From: Sulfurimonas autotrophica DSM 16294
GTDB taxonomy: Bacteria > Campylobacterota > Campylobacteria > Campylobacterales > Sulfurimonadaceae
Length of the DNA stretch: 64,000 nucleotides
NCBI RefSeq assembly: GCF_000147355.1
Contig: NC_014506.1
Span: 2,046,001 to 2,110,000, forward strand
Direction of reading: 5' to 3'
Position 1 is the stretch's first letter, and each line of letters starts with the position of its first letter. Below the pieces are notes generated by a model. It saw only the letters and a program-made list of their open reading frames with translations, did not search any database and had not been told where the DNA came from. This document shows, piece after piece, positions 35,359 to 44,640 of the stretch. Position numbers and translations under genes: made by a program.

Positions 35359-35955
35359 ATGATGCTACACCCAGCTACCGTACACTTTGCTATGGTCTTA
35401 CCTCTCGTTGCCTCTGTCTTTGGACTTGCATATTTATATTCACGAACACAAATAATGTCAAAAATTTCTGCAAGAGCAACATTGGTTGCAGCGTTAGCAA
35501 TGATTGCTGTTTGGTACACGGGGAGTCAAGCCGGTCCGCAAATATTTGATTATCTCAGCGAAGCCGGTCAGCATGAACTCAAAGAGCATAAAGAACTCGG
35601 CTTGTATCTTGCAATTGCTATGGGTATTATAGCCCTTATTCAGATGGCTGGATGTAAACTAAAAAAATTCTCTCTTGAAGTGATTGCCATACTTCTATTA
35701 CTTGGAGCAACTGCCACAACATTCCTGCAAGGAAAACATGGTGGAGAAATAGTCTATAACTACGGTATGCCTTTTAAATCATATATGATAGAAGACTCTT
35801 TACATGAAGCAACAGCTAATGCAGAAGCAACTGATGATTGTGATGAAAAAGTAGAAGCATATGAAGATGCCATTGATGATATTACTTCACTCTCAGAAGA
35901 TGTAGACACTATTTACGGAAATACGCCAAAAACTCAAGAAGATGATGACGAGTAA
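35359..35955 (+). CDS. DUF2231 integral membrane protein
   Basis: A 198-residue protein with about four helices (HFAMVLPLVASVFGLAYLYS, ATLVAALAMIAVWYTGS, LGLYLAIAMGIIALIQ, VIAILLLLGATATTF). It begins MMLHPATVHFAMVLP, with the HPxxVHF motif of DUF2231. The C-terminal 50 residues are acidic and soluble. AAAAGGA precedes the ATG. Function unknown, though DUF2231 proteins are sometimes linked to redox or haem proteins. Confidence 0.75.
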   Translation: MMLHPATVHFAMVLPLVASVFGLAYLYSRTQIMSKISARATLVAALAMIAVWYTGSQAGPQIFDYLSEAGQHELKEHKELGLYLAIAMGIIALIQMAGCKLKKFSLEVIAILLLLGATATTFLQGKHGGEIVYNYGMPFKSYMIEDSLHEATANAEATDDCDEKVEAYEDAIDDITSLSEDVDTIYGNTPKTQEDDDE

Positions 35956-35962
35956 ATAAACA

Positions 35963-36100
35963 ATGCAAAACATTAATGAAGATGCAAAAAAAGCAATACA
36001 GAAGGCTTTAGAGCAGTACAAAAAGGAGAAGAACTCTGTTAAAGAGTTCTATCCATGCACACAAGAGCTTGCAAAATGGCTAGAGGCACAGGCAAAATAA
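35963..36100 (+). CDS. Short antitoxin-like protein
   Basis: A 45-residue ORF (MQNINEDAKKAIQKALEQY..., then FYPCTQELAKWLEAQAK). It begins 7 nt after the DUF2231 stop and its stop overlaps the next ATG (TAATG), so it is probably translated with the next gene. Charged and helical, it has the size and position of an antitoxin. Its reading frame is complete, and no competing ORF fits. Family membership is not recognised. Confidence 0.5.
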   Translation: MQNINEDAKKAIQKALEQYKKEKNSVKEFYPCTQELAKWLEAQAK

Positions 36101-36369
36101 TGCAAATGTTATGTACCGATGTGTTCGAAAATCAGCTAAAGCAAATTTTAAAAAAGTTTGCACAGGAAGATTTTTCCGCTACAAAGAATTTTAAGATGTA
36201 TTTAGACACTGTTATTATAAATATACCGACAAAAGCACAAAAATATAAAAAATCTATCTATTTTGATGATGAAAATATTAGAGATGTGGATCATCAAGGT
36301 TTTAAAATCCCTTTCCTTTTTGACAAAGAAAATAATGTTTATCTTATTCTAGGAATTGTAGAAAAATAA
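36100..36369 (+). CDS. RelE/ParE-like toxin candidate
   Basis: An 89-residue protein from ATG 36100. It has the ParE/RelE-like order: helical start (VFENQLKQILKKFA), YLDTVIINIPTKAQKYKKSIYFDD, then IPFLFDKENNVYLILGIVEK as the last strands. This resembles Campylobacterota RelE/ParE superfamily toxins in my memory, without proof. The upstream ATG at 36055 lies inside the antitoxin-like gene. A genomic toxin-antitoxin pair is likely. Confidence 0.55.
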   Translation: MQMLCTDVFENQLKQILKKFAQEDFSATKNFKMYLDTVIINIPTKAQKYKKSIYFDDENIRDVDHQGFKIPFLFDKENNVYLILGIVEK

Positions 36370-36641
36370 TTTTTTCAAATAAAATAAGCCTAGATTATTT
36401 AAAAAATTACTTAAAGAAATATTACTTATAGTTATAAATAAATAGTGTTTCAATAAGTAACCAATTCGCTTATTTTAGGAGACAATATCACATTTTTATC
36501 TCATTTTTTTGTATAATAACCTTTGCTATATATTTGTAATTAAGCATAAAATGGCATAATACAATTTAATAATAACTTGTATTAGCAAAGACTGGTAAAA
36601 TATTAAAACTAAAGAAACGACAATTTACAAAGGAGAACATT

Positions 36642-38018
36642 GTGGATATAAAAAAATCTCAACAAGACTTGGATTCTGCAGCGAATGATGCAGAAAACAC
36701 AAGTATTGGCAGAAGAGACTTTTTCAGAAAAACAGCTGCATTATCTGTAACTGCACTTGCTGGAACATCTCTGCTGGCATCAGAGGAAGCGGGTCAAACA
36801 GCCATATTAAAGCCTACACCATGGGGAACAACATGGGGTGACCCGGTTACCAAAAATTTATACGGCATACCGTCAAAATATGAACATAACGTAACAAGAC
36901 GATATACAAAGCTTCTGGCTTCGGGTAACTTTAGAGCTTCTATTGCTGTAACACCTATTCAAGAGTCAAAAGGTATCATAACACCAAATGGTCTCTTCTT
37001 CAGCCGTTGTCATGGCGGTGTAGCACACATTGATCCAAATGAACACAGACTCATGCTTAGCGGTTTGCTTGAAAAGCCGCTTGTACTAACAATGAAAGAG
37101 CTTATGCGTTACCCTACTGTAACTCGTACTCACTTTATTGAGTGTCCTGCAAATGGTGGACAAGAGTGGAGAGGTCCACAATATAACTCCTTACAGTTTG
37201 CAAAAGGTTTTATGTCTTGTGCAGAGTGGACAGGTGTTTATATTAAAGACATTATAAAAAACTTAGGGATTAAACCTGAAGCTATATGGATGTTGGCAGA
37301 GGGCGGTGATTCATCTAAAATGGGAAGGAGTATTCCTATGGAAAAAGTTTTAGATGATGCTATGATAGTTTGGGGACAGAATGGTGAAGCACTGCGTCCG
37401 GAACAAGGTTATCCTATACGTCTTTTAGTTCCGGGATGGGAAGGAAACTTATGTGTTAAATGGCTGCGCCGTTTAGACTTTGCCAGTGAACCTTGGTACT
37501 GTAAAGAAGAGACTTCTAAATATACAGTTCTTAAGCCTACAGGAAAAGCTATCCAACACTTCTATGCGAATGAAGTGAACTCAACTGTTGTTTCACCTTC
37601 TCCGGAAATTGACTGGACTGATTTAAAAGATGGTGAGACTGTCGAGATAGAAGGTCTTGCCTGGTCCGGGATGGGAACTATTACAGGAGTTGATTTATCA
37701 TTTGACGGCGGTAAAAACTACGTAGAAGCCAAACTCAAAGGTTTAGTTCTTCCGAAATGTTGGACTCGCTGGAGCTATGTACATACCTATAAAAAAGGTC
37801 AGGAACTTCTTCTTACTTCTCGTGCTATGGATGATGCAGGTTATATTCAGCCGACCATTGATCAAGAAACTCTTGTTGTTGGTGTAGAAGCTGTGTATCA
37901 TAGAAATGCAGTTGAAACATGGAAAGTTGAAAAAGACGGAAAAGTAACTCATGTTGAAGTTCGTTCTCAATTAGGACGCAAAGTAAACGGTGAGTTAATA
38001 ATCGAAGGGAAGGCATAA
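36642..38018 (+). CDS. soxC: SoxC sulfane dehydrogenase, molybdenum subunit
   Basis: A 458-residue periplasmic molybdoprotein. It starts at GTG 36642 after AAAGGAGA. The Tat signal is RRDFFRK at 24-30. The sulfite-oxidase fold has the molybdenum cysteine Cys168 in HFIECPANG, and a C-terminal dimerisation domain. Sox(CD)2 oxidises the outer sulfane sulfur on SoxYZ by six electrons. It forms a unit with soxD, Y and Z. About 270 nt without a gene precede it; TATAAT at 36512-36517 is a possible -10. Confidence 0.93.
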   Translation: MDIKKSQQDLDSAANDAENTSIGRRDFFRKTAALSVTALAGTSLLASEEAGQTAILKPTPWGTTWGDPVTKNLYGIPSKYEHNVTRRYTKLLASGNFRASIAVTPIQESKGIITPNGLFFSRCHGGVAHIDPNEHRLMLSGLLEKPLVLTMKELMRYPTVTRTHFIECPANGGQEWRGPQYNSLQFAKGFMSCAEWTGVYIKDIIKNLGIKPEAIWMLAEGGDSSKMGRSIPMEKVLDDAMIVWGQNGEALRPEQGYPIRLLVPGWEGNLCVKWLRRLDFASEPWYCKEETSKYTVLKPTGKAIQHFYANEVNSTVVSPSPEIDWTDLKDGETVEIEGLAWSGMGTITGVDLSFDGGKNYVEAKLKGLVLPKCWTRWSYVHTYKKGQELLLTSRAMDDAGYIQPTIDQETLVVGVEAVYHRNAVETWKVEKDGKVTHVEVRSQLGRKVNGELIIEGKA

Positions 38019-38020
38019 TA

Positions 38021-39178
38021 ATGTTTAAAATAAATAAAAAATTATTAATATCAATCTCTGCAGCTGCTGCATTATCTTTAGGACTCTCGGCATGTATGGA
38101 AAGTGCTTCTCCAAAAGCTTCAAACACTCCATTAAAAGCTTCTATTGATGGTGGTGTGACATATAGCGTTGCTAATGGGAAATTTGGTACTTACTATGTA
38201 AATGAAAAAGCACATAACGGGATAATTAACTTTGGTCGTACTCCTACTAAAGCGGAGTATGACGAATGGAACTCTGATGTTATGGCAAGCGGGGAAGGCT
38301 TACCTGAAGGTGAAGGTTCTGTTGAAGATGGCGAAGAAGTTTATGAAGCAAAATGTGTAATGTGCCATGGGGACTTCGGTTCTGGCGGTGGCGGATACCC
38401 ATCACTATCAAAAGGAAATGCTTATGAACTGCATAAAACATTAACAAACCAAAGAATCAAGCCTGACACTGATGGTCCGGTACGTGTTTTTGGTACATAT
38501 TGGCCAAAAGCCAGTACTTTATGGTGGTATATTAAAGATGCCATGCCGCATCCGCAAACAGATAGTTTAACTGATGATGAAGTATATGCTTTGGTAGCTT
38601 ATATTTTAAATGCTAATGAGATGGAAATTGACGGTGTTGAAGTTGATGATGAGTATGTGCTTAATCGTAAAAAATTCTTAAAAATCAAAATGCCGAATGA
38701 AAATGGATTTGAACCGAATATTGCCGGTCCAAATGCTCCTGAAAATATTCGTAAATATTATTCAAATGCTAAAAATTTTGGTGGACAAACATATGATGTA
38801 AAAAATCCTGCATCAAGATGTATGAAAGATTGTCAAGAACCAACTGCTAAAGTGTCATTCATTAAAGGTGCTGGAATCAGTGACTTCCATCCGCCGTTGT
38901 CTGAAGTAAGAGATTTACCAAAAGAGAAAAAAGACAGTGCTAATTTTGATGCTGAGAAAGCTTATGCTGATAATTGTGCAATGTGTCACGATACCGGTGC
39001 AGCTCCAGCTCCTGGAGATAAAGCCGGTTGGGCTGCTTTAACAGCTAAAGGCATGGATAAAGTATATGCTGCAGGTATCAAAGGTACTGAAGCGGGTATG
39101 CCGGCTAAAGGCGGTTCATCATTAAGTGATAATGAATTTAAATCAGTTGTTGATTATATTGTCAACCAAAGTAAATAA
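38021..39178 (+). CDS. soxD: SoxD di-haem cytochrome c
   Basis: A 385-residue lipoprotein-like partner of SoxC. LSAC at 22-25 is a lipobox, so it may be membrane anchored. Haem motifs CVMCH (112-116) and CAMCH (319-323) are both present, with GMP as a likely methionine ligand after the second. SoxD accepts electrons from SoxC. ATG is 2 nt after the soxC stop. Confidence 0.92.
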   Translation: MFKINKKLLISISAAAALSLGLSACMESASPKASNTPLKASIDGGVTYSVANGKFGTYYVNEKAHNGIINFGRTPTKAEYDEWNSDVMASGEGLPEGEGSVEDGEEVYEAKCVMCHGDFGSGGGGYPSLSKGNAYELHKTLTNQRIKPDTDGPVRVFGTYWPKASTLWWYIKDAMPHPQTDSLTDDEVYALVAYILNANEMEIDGVEVDDEYVLNRKKFLKIKMPNENGFEPNIAGPNAPENIRKYYSNAKNFGGQTYDVKNPASRCMKDCQEPTAKVSFIKGAGISDFHPPLSEVRDLPKEKKDSANFDAEKAYADNCAMCHDTGAAPAPGDKAGWAALTAKGMDKVYAAGIKGTEAGMPAKGGSSLSDNEFKSVVDYIVNQSK

Positions 39179-39195
39179 TTTAAAAGGATAACAAA

Positions 39196-39648
39196 ATGGA
39201 AAGAAGAAAATTTTTAAGTATGACTTTAGGTGCACTTGCTTTAGCTGTTGTACCTGCAAGCGTAAGAGCAGAAGACTTTAGAAAAAGCAAGCCTGCTGTA
39301 TGGAGTGCAAAGACTGTAGATGATGCAATAAAAGCCATGTATGGTTCAGATACTTTAGTTATGGAAGGGGTTAAATTAACTGCTCCTGATGTTGCAAGTA
39401 ATGGTGGTGCTATTCCTGTTGATTTTTCAACTGATTTAGATGTTAAGACTATAGCAGTATTTCAAGATGCAAATCCTGAAGCTGCTGTACTTGTAGTTGA
39501 GCCGACTAAATATAGTGTAAATAAATATTCTATTAAAATTAAAATGGCTAAGTCTGGTACTATCACAATCGTTGCACAAGGCAATGACGGTAAGCTTTAC
39601 GGAGCTAAGAAAACTCTAGATGTTGCTCTTGGTGGATGTGAAGGTTAA
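39196..39648 (+). CDS. soxY: SoxY sulfur-carrier protein
   Basis: A 150-residue Tat-exported protein (ERRKFLSM near the N-terminus) that carries sulfur as a thioether/sulfane on its terminal cysteine. It ends LGGCEG; the usual SoxY end is GGCGG, so Glu replaces Gly after the cysteine. The active cysteine is kept. It lies 17 nt after soxD, with AAAAGGA upstream. Confidence 0.9.
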   Translation: MERRKFLSMTLGALALAVVPASVRAEDFRKSKPAVWSAKTVDDAIKAMYGSDTLVMEGVKLTAPDVASNGGAIPVDFSTDLDVKTIAVFQDANPEAAVLVVEPTKYSVNKYSIKIKMAKSGTITIVAQGNDGKLYGAKKTLDVALGGCEG

Positions 39649-39696
39649 TTCCTTCCCATTTTCAATAATTAACAAATAAAATATTAAGGAAATAAA

Positions 39697-40011
39697 ATGG
39701 CTGGTATTAAAGTAAAAGCAAAATTAAAAGGCGGTGTTGTTAAAGTTAAAGCAATGGTTAAACATGAAATGATGACTTACAATATGGCAGAGAAAAAAAC
39801 TGGTAGCAGAGATAATGCAAACTTCATTACTCATTTAAGTGCTACACTAAATGGTGAAACTGTACTTGATATGTCAACTTCACAATTCTTATCTAAAAAT
39901 CCTATTTTCAAATTTCAATTTAAAGGAATTGGTCAAAAAGGTGATAAAGTTGAAATGGTAGCAACTGACCTTAAAGGTAAAACTTATAAAGGTAAAGGTA
40001 AAATCAAATAA
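39697..40011 (+). CDS. soxZ: SoxZ, SoxY partner
   Basis: A 104-residue beta-sandwich protein with the SoxZ pattern IKVKAKLKGGVVKVKAMVKHEM and later PIFKFQFKGIG. It has no signal peptide and is exported with SoxY. It completes soxCDYZ; SoxXA and SoxB are not in the window and would have to be elsewhere. Confidence 0.92.
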   Translation: MAGIKVKAKLKGGVVKVKAMVKHEMMTYNMAEKKTGSRDNANFITHLSATLNGETVLDMSTSQFLSKNPIFKFQFKGIGQKGDKVEMVATDLKGKTYKGKGKIK

Positions 40012-40026
40012 TTTTACCCTCTTTTT

Positions 40027-40054
40027 TAGGGGTCAATCAACGCATTGGCCCCTA
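40027..40054 (+). terminator. Hairpin after soxZ
   Basis: TAGGGGTCAAT (40027-40037) pairs with ATTGGCCCCTA (40044-40054) with one G-U pair and a 6-nt loop. TTTTTT comes only about 8 nt later, so it may act as a partial attenuator before the MOSC gene. Confidence 0.6.
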
Positions 40055-40116
40055 CACTCTCAATTTTTTATAACAGCATAACAACTACAACAAATACAAA
40101 TAATGAGCAAAAATAG

Positions 40117-40560
40117 ATGAAAAAAAACGTGCAAGGTAAAGTTCTAAAATTATTCACCACAAAAAGTGATAAAGATAAAACAAGAATGAATACCCCTCAT
40201 ATAAATGCCGATGAAAATGGAATTCTAAATGACAAATTTTATAATAAAAATGATCAAAGAGCTATTTTAATTACCTCTTTGCAAAGCTATAATATGGCAT
40301 CTGATAAAAATATAAATTTACCAGATGGTGCATTGGGTGAAAATATTTTAATAGACATTAATCCTTATCACTTAAACACCGGAGATAGACTAATTATAGG
40401 AGATACTACTTTAGAAATAACTCAAAACTGCACACTCTGCAAGGGTCTTTCTGCAATCAACGCTAAACTGCCAAAACTGCTAAAAAATGACAGAGGTATA
40501 TTTGCAAAAATTATAAGTGGTCCTTCAATTATTAAAGTTGGAGATGCAGTAAGTATATGA
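40117..40560 (+). CDS. MOSC domain protein
   Basis: A 147-residue MOSC domain protein (molybdenum cofactor sulfurase C-terminal). It contains GALGENILIDIN and a lone Cys-rich NCTLCKGLSAI near the end. It is short and lacks the N-terminal beta-barrel of larger members. Placed after soxZ, it may serve the molybdenum enzyme SoxC or sulfur transfer, which is inferred from position. The strand and spacing suit co-transcription. Confidence 0.78.
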   Translation: MKKNVQGKVLKLFTTKSDKDKTRMNTPHINADENGILNDKFYNKNDQRAILITSLQSYNMASDKNINLPDGALGENILIDINPYHLNTGDRLIIGDTTLEITQNCTLCKGLSAINAKLPKLLKNDRGIFAKIISGPSIIKVGDAVSI

Positions 40561-40632
40561 AATTATTAATATTATTTATATAAAAATAATGATAAAGTTA
40601 CACAATATAAGTTCTAAATTCAAGGAGACGAT

Positions 40633-41598
40633 GTGAAAAAAATATACACATTAGTAATGGCTGCGCTGGTAGCTCTGTCAATAGTTGGCTGTAACGGTGC
40701 ATATTCAGCACCTGCTAAGCCTAAAAAACCTCAAGATATTCAGGTATTTACAACTTCTAACAAAGACGGTAAAGTCACTACAAAAACAATAGAGGCTGCG
40801 TTTGATGCGACAGGACTAAGTGTTCCTGGAAATAATGACATGAACAAGCCGTTCAAAACAAGATTTGGTAAAGTTCACTATAAAGTTTATAATCTTGCAA
40901 TGTATGTAAATAATAACATTACATATAAAATTATAAAAAAATATCCTAAATTTGGCGCATTGACTCCTTTGACAATGTCTATCTGGGAAGATAACGACGG
41001 CAGCATGAATGTATCAACCTTGACAATTAACGGTATGTCAAGAGCTACAGGTGTTCCCAAGAATAATCCGGATTTAATTGCTTATGCAGCACTTATTACA
41101 ACAGCACTTAAAAAAGCAATGCCAAATGGCCACTTTAAAGATTTACATCATACTGTAAAATTTCCAAAGAAATCATTTGCAATTGATATGACTGCAGAAG
41201 TAGACAGTGATGTTCCTATGGAAGATTTCATAGAAGATTTTGAAGCAGAATTTGAGGGTGAATTGGAGCCGTTAGGTTTCTTACTTCCAAACTACACAAA
41301 TGTTCAAGAAGAAATTTTTGATGATCATGATTACCATGCATATGATTTTTTTCACACATACTCTATCTGTAAATTTGATGTAATCTACCCTGTATCTAAA
41401 CTTCACCCTGAAGCCGGTGCCTGGGCTCCGTGCTCATTCTATCTTTACAAGAAAAAAGATGAGAAACTAATGCATATGGGATTTTTGGGTGTTGATAACT
41501 GGATTACCACGCTTGATATTACAGATCAAGAATCTATTAAGCCGTTAAAAGAGGCTGAGGGAATAATTGTTGACATTCTTAAAGAGATGACAGAGTAG
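40633..41598 (+). CDS. Putative DUF302-like lipoprotein
   Basis: A 321-residue exported protein starting at GTG 40633, preceded by AAGGAGA; the ATG at 40631 hits a stop at once. Residues 1-20 form a lipoprotein signal ending SIVGC. It has KVYNLAMYVNN and a DLHHTVKFP core suggestive of DUF302-type repeats. Such genes often follow soxZ in Campylobacterota. Function unknown; the domain call is tentative. Confidence 0.6.
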   Translation: MKKIYTLVMAALVALSIVGCNGAYSAPAKPKKPQDIQVFTTSNKDGKVTTKTIEAAFDATGLSVPGNNDMNKPFKTRFGKVHYKVYNLAMYVNNNITYKIIKKYPKFGALTPLTMSIWEDNDGSMNVSTLTINGMSRATGVPKNNPDLIAYAALITTALKKAMPNGHFKDLHHTVKFPKKSFAIDMTAEVDSDVPMEDFIEDFEAEFEGELEPLGFLLPNYTNVQEEIFDDHDYHAYDFFHTYSICKFDVIYPVSKLHPEAGAWAPCSFYLYKKKDEKLMHMGFLGVDNWITTLDITDQESIKPLKEAEGIIVDILKEMTE

Positions 41599-41615
41599 GC
41601 AAAAGCCTACTTTTT
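41594..41615 (+). terminator. Rho-independent terminator of the sox-linked unit
   Basis: A 7-bp stem AGTAGGC/GCCTACT (41594-41600 and 41605-41611) with AAAA loop, followed by TTTT. It overlaps the stop codon of the lipoprotein gene. Confidence 0.85.
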
Positions 41616-41628
41616 CATTTCAAAGAAT

Positions 41629-42369
41629 CTAAAAGTCATCATTATCAAATTCTTTTTCTGTTTCTCTTTTATATTTTTCCTCTTCTTCTTGCTTCAGTGC
41701 AGCTTTTGTTAATACTGCTTCATGTAAAAATTGACCAAAAAATGTTTTTGATTCTGTTTTAGCTAAAAAGAGATAGACCCCGCTTGCAAGTGCAACAATA
41801 GTGATGATGCCTATAAAACTTTGAATAAGGTTAAAGGTCTGAATCCGTTCACGCTGGCGTATTTCGCAGGCTCCACCGGGACAATGCTCAGGAGCTTCTC
41901 TAAGAATCATTTTATAAATCATACAGCCTACACAGATGGCAAATGCTGCTTCTAAAAACATCAAACTGAGACACAGTACACAAACCATAACTTTATAAAA
42001 AGTAATTTCCCAATGTAGAACAAACCACCACATCATCGGCAATGAAACAAGCCAGCCGAGTGTCCATGCAAATCGCTTTTGTAAGCCGCCGACATATTCC
42101 GGTTTTTGATTACGAACAACAAACTTTCCCAGAAGTAAAGAAGGTGAATAATGAGGGCTTATCATACGCGCCGTAAAATCTATGAACATAAAAGCCAAAT
42201 ACACACGTGCAACGATAATATGATTGTATCCGATGCCCACAAAGATAACCATCATGCCTAATGCAAAAAGTATACCTGCAGCTGCTCTTGCTTCTCGTTC
42301 ATTAATGACTGTGACATCAAAACCGGGAACTTTTTCTCCATATTCTAATAAAAAACGTTTAAGATTCAA
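41629..42369 (-). CDS. DUF4395 integral membrane protein
   Basis: A 246-residue protein from TTG 42369 (preceded by TAGGAG) or from ATG 42408; the former matches the family N-terminus LNLKRFLLEYGEKVPGF. About four helices follow. CPGGACEI lies near residue 195 as a CxxxxC pair. DUF4395 proteins have no firm function; a link to thiol chemistry has been proposed. Confidence 0.72.
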   Translation of the reverse strand: MNLKRFLLEYGEKVPGFDVTVINEREARAAAGILFALGMMVIFVGIGYNHIIVARVYLAFMFIDFTARMISPHYSPSLLLGKFVVRNQKPEYVGGLQKRFAWTLGWLVSLPMMWWFVLHWEITFYKVMVCVLCLSLMFLEAAFAICVGCMIYKMILREAPEHCPGGACEIRQRERIQTFNLIQSFIGIITIVALASGVYLFLAKTESKTFFGQFLHEAVLTKAALKQEEEEKYKRETEKEFDNDDF

Positions 42370-42438
42370 AAAAACTCCTATAATAAAATCTAATAACATT
42401 ATATACAAAAGAAGTAATAATTAGGGAAATGGAGTGCC

Positions 42439-43512
42439 TTAATTATAATATTTTAAAACTCCATCCATTGTAGAACCCATATTTAACAGCAGCATATCTG
42501 CAATAACTAATGCTGCCATAGACTCACATACCACTGTTCCACGAACTGCAACACAAGGATCATGTCTGCCTTTGAGTGAAAAATCAACTTCTTCATTCTC
42601 TGTCGTTACAGTATGCTGCTCTTTAAATATAGAAGGTGTAGGTTTAAAATAGACATTCAAAACAATATCTTCTCCATTGCTAATGCCACCAAGTATTCCA
42701 CCTGAATGATTTGATTCGAACCCTTTTGCTCTAATTTGATCATTGTTTTGAGAACCATGCACCTTTGAACTCAGTACACCGTCTCCAATCTCTACAGCTT
42801 TTACAGCATTAATTCCCATCATAGCATCTGCTAACACTCCATCTAATTTATAATAGAGCGGTTGTCCTAAACCTATCGGCGCACCTTTTATTACAACGCG
42901 AGAAACACCACCAACAGAATCATGCTCATTTTTAGCTTTGAGTATTGCTTCTTTTTGTGCTTCTTCTTTATCTTTATCAAGTGCATATATAATACTGTTT
43001 TTAGCATGCTCATAATCAAAATTCTCTGAGTGTATGCCTGCAACTTCACTTATACCACTCAACACCGTTACACCAAGCTCTTGAAGCATTAACTTTGCAA
43101 TAGCTCCTGCTGCTACTCTTGCCGCTGTTTCTCGTGCAGAACTTCGTCCTCCACCTCTATAATCACGTATACCGTATTTATGAAAGTATGTAAAATCTGC
43201 ATGTCCGGGACGAAAAACATCTTTAATGTTTGTATAGTCTCGTGATTTTTGGTTTGTATTATATATAACCATGGCAATCGGTGTACCGGTACTCTTTCCC
43301 TCAAACACACCGCTTAAAATTTCAACTTTATCAGCTTCTTTTCTGGCTGTTTCAAATTCACTCTTACCGGGTTTTCTTCTGTCAAGCTCACTTTGAATAT
43401 ATTCCTCATCAATGCTCAATCCGGCAGGAACACCGTCTAAAAGACAACCCAATGCCTTCCCATGAGATTCTCCAAATGTCGAAAATCGTAATTTCATGCC
43501 AAAACTGTTCAT
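42439..43512 (-). CDS. aroC: Chorismate synthase
   Basis: A 357-residue enzyme that makes chorismate from EPSP. The signature GESHGKALGCLLDGVPAG lies at the N-terminus, and GGGRSSARETAARVAAGA is the active FMN region. Its start overlaps the rnc stop by 4 nt. It is the last gene of the unit beginning at 46128. Confidence 0.95.
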   Translation of the reverse strand: MNSFGMKLRFSTFGESHGKALGCLLDGVPAGLSIDEEYIQSELDRRKPGKSEFETARKEADKVEILSGVFEGKSTGTPIAMVIYNTNQKSRDYTNIKDVFRPGHADFTYFHKYGIRDYRGGGRSSARETAARVAAGAIAKLMLQELGVTVLSGISEVAGIHSENFDYEHAKNSIIYALDKDKEEAQKEAILKAKNEHDSVGGVSRVVIKGAPIGLGQPLYYKLDGVLADAMMGINAVKAVEIGDGVLSSKVHGSQNNDQIRAKGFESNHSGGILGGISNGEDIVLNVYFKPTPSIFKEQHTVTTENEEVDFSLKGRHDPCVAVRGTVVCESMAALVIADMLLLNMGSTMDGVLKYYN

Positions 43513-44192
43513 TGTTTTTCCTTATTGAGCAACTCAACTGCGACTCTGGCTGCCTCTTGCTGTGCTATTTTTTTACTTTTACCATTTGCTCTGGCATATT
43601 CTTTATCTTCAATAAATACACCCACTTCAAATTCTTTTTGATGATCAGGGCCTCTCGAAGCTAAAACTTTATATTCCGGTGTAATTCCAAAACGTGCCTG
43701 TGTGAGTTCCTGAAGCGTTGTTTTAAAGTCACGGAACAAAGAATCAAGGGAAATCTCTTCATGATTTTTCTCTATCAAATCAATAGCTATTCTTTGTACT
43801 TCTCCTAAACCTGCTTCTAAATATACCGCACCCATTATTGCTTCAAAAGCATTTGATAAGAGTGAGGATTTTTCACGTCCGCCATTATTGTCTTCAGCAT
43901 TGGAAAGCAATATATAATCACCCAAATGCAAAGCACGTGCCAATTTATCGAAGCCTGTTTCATTTACCAGTGACGCTCTGATTTTTGAAAGCTTTCCTTC
44001 ATCCGATGTACGAAATTTTCTAAAAAGATATTCCCCTACAACAAGATCCAGTACGGCATCTCCCAAGAATTCCAATCGCTCATTATCGTAGGGCTGTTTA
44101 TAACTTTTATGTGTCAGCGCTTCGATAATGAGCTTTTTATCTTTAAACTCATATCCCAATTTTTCTTCTAGCGTCTTTATATTTTTATGCAT
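43509..44192 (-). CDS. rnc: Ribonuclease III
   Basis: A 227-residue double-strand RNase. The RNase III signature NERLEFLGDAVLDL lies near residue 40, with catalytic Asp/Glu. A C-terminal dsRNA-binding domain ends KKIAQQEAARVAVELL. It lies between rnhA (7 nt gap) and aroC (4 nt overlap). Confidence 0.95.
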   Translation of the reverse strand: MHKNIKTLEEKLGYEFKDKKLIIEALTHKSYKQPYDNERLEFLGDAVLDLVVGEYLFRKFRTSDEGKLSKIRASLVNETGFDKLARALHLGDYILLSNAEDNNGGREKSSLLSNAFEAIMGAVYLEAGLGEVQRIAIDLIEKNHEEISLDSLFRDFKTTLQELTQARFGITPEYKVLASRGPDHQKEFEVGVFIEDKEYARANGKSKKIAQQEAARVAVELLNKEKQ

Positions 44193-44199
44193 AAGTACC

Positions 44200-44640
44200 T
44201 CATCCTCCCTCTGTTAATGCTACTTTAGCTTTTTGAGCTGCCTCTTTGGCTAAAATATCACATCTTTCATTTTCTTCATGTCCATCATGCCCTCTAACCC
44301 AGATAGCATGAATTTTATGTGGTTTTGCCACTTCTATGTACTCTTTCCACAAATCAGGATTTTTTACTTTTTTAAAATCTCTTTTAATCCAGTTCTTCAG
44401 CCACTCATTAATCCCTTTAACAACATAAGAAGAGTCAGAAATTATATCGACTTCACAAGGTTCTTTTAAAGCGCGAAGCCCTTCTATAGCACCTTTGAGT
44501 TCCATCCTGTTATTCGTTGTATGCAACTCTGAACCTGAAAGTTCTTTTTCACTGTCACCATAACGTAATATTACACCATATCCGCCAGGACCGGGATTTC
44601 CCAAAGCGCTGCCGTCACTGAAAAGAGTTATTTTCTTCAC
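44200..44640 (-). CDS. rnhA: Ribonuclease HI
   Basis: A 146-residue RNase H1. Active residues are in FSDGSALGNPGPGG, MELKGAIEGL, ISDSSYV and the C-terminal RCDILAKEAA. The start GTG 44640 is preceded by AAGGA and fits KKITLFSDGS; the ATG at 44655 is inside the upstream gene. It overlaps the upstream gene by 26 nt. Confidence 0.92.
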   Translation of the reverse strand: MKKITLFSDGSALGNPGPGGYGVILRYGDSEKELSGSELHTTNNRMELKGAIEGLRALKEPCEVDIISDSSYVVKGINEWLKNWIKRDFKKVKNPDLWKEYIEVAKPHKIHAIWVRGHDGHEENERCDILAKEAAQKAKVALTEGG

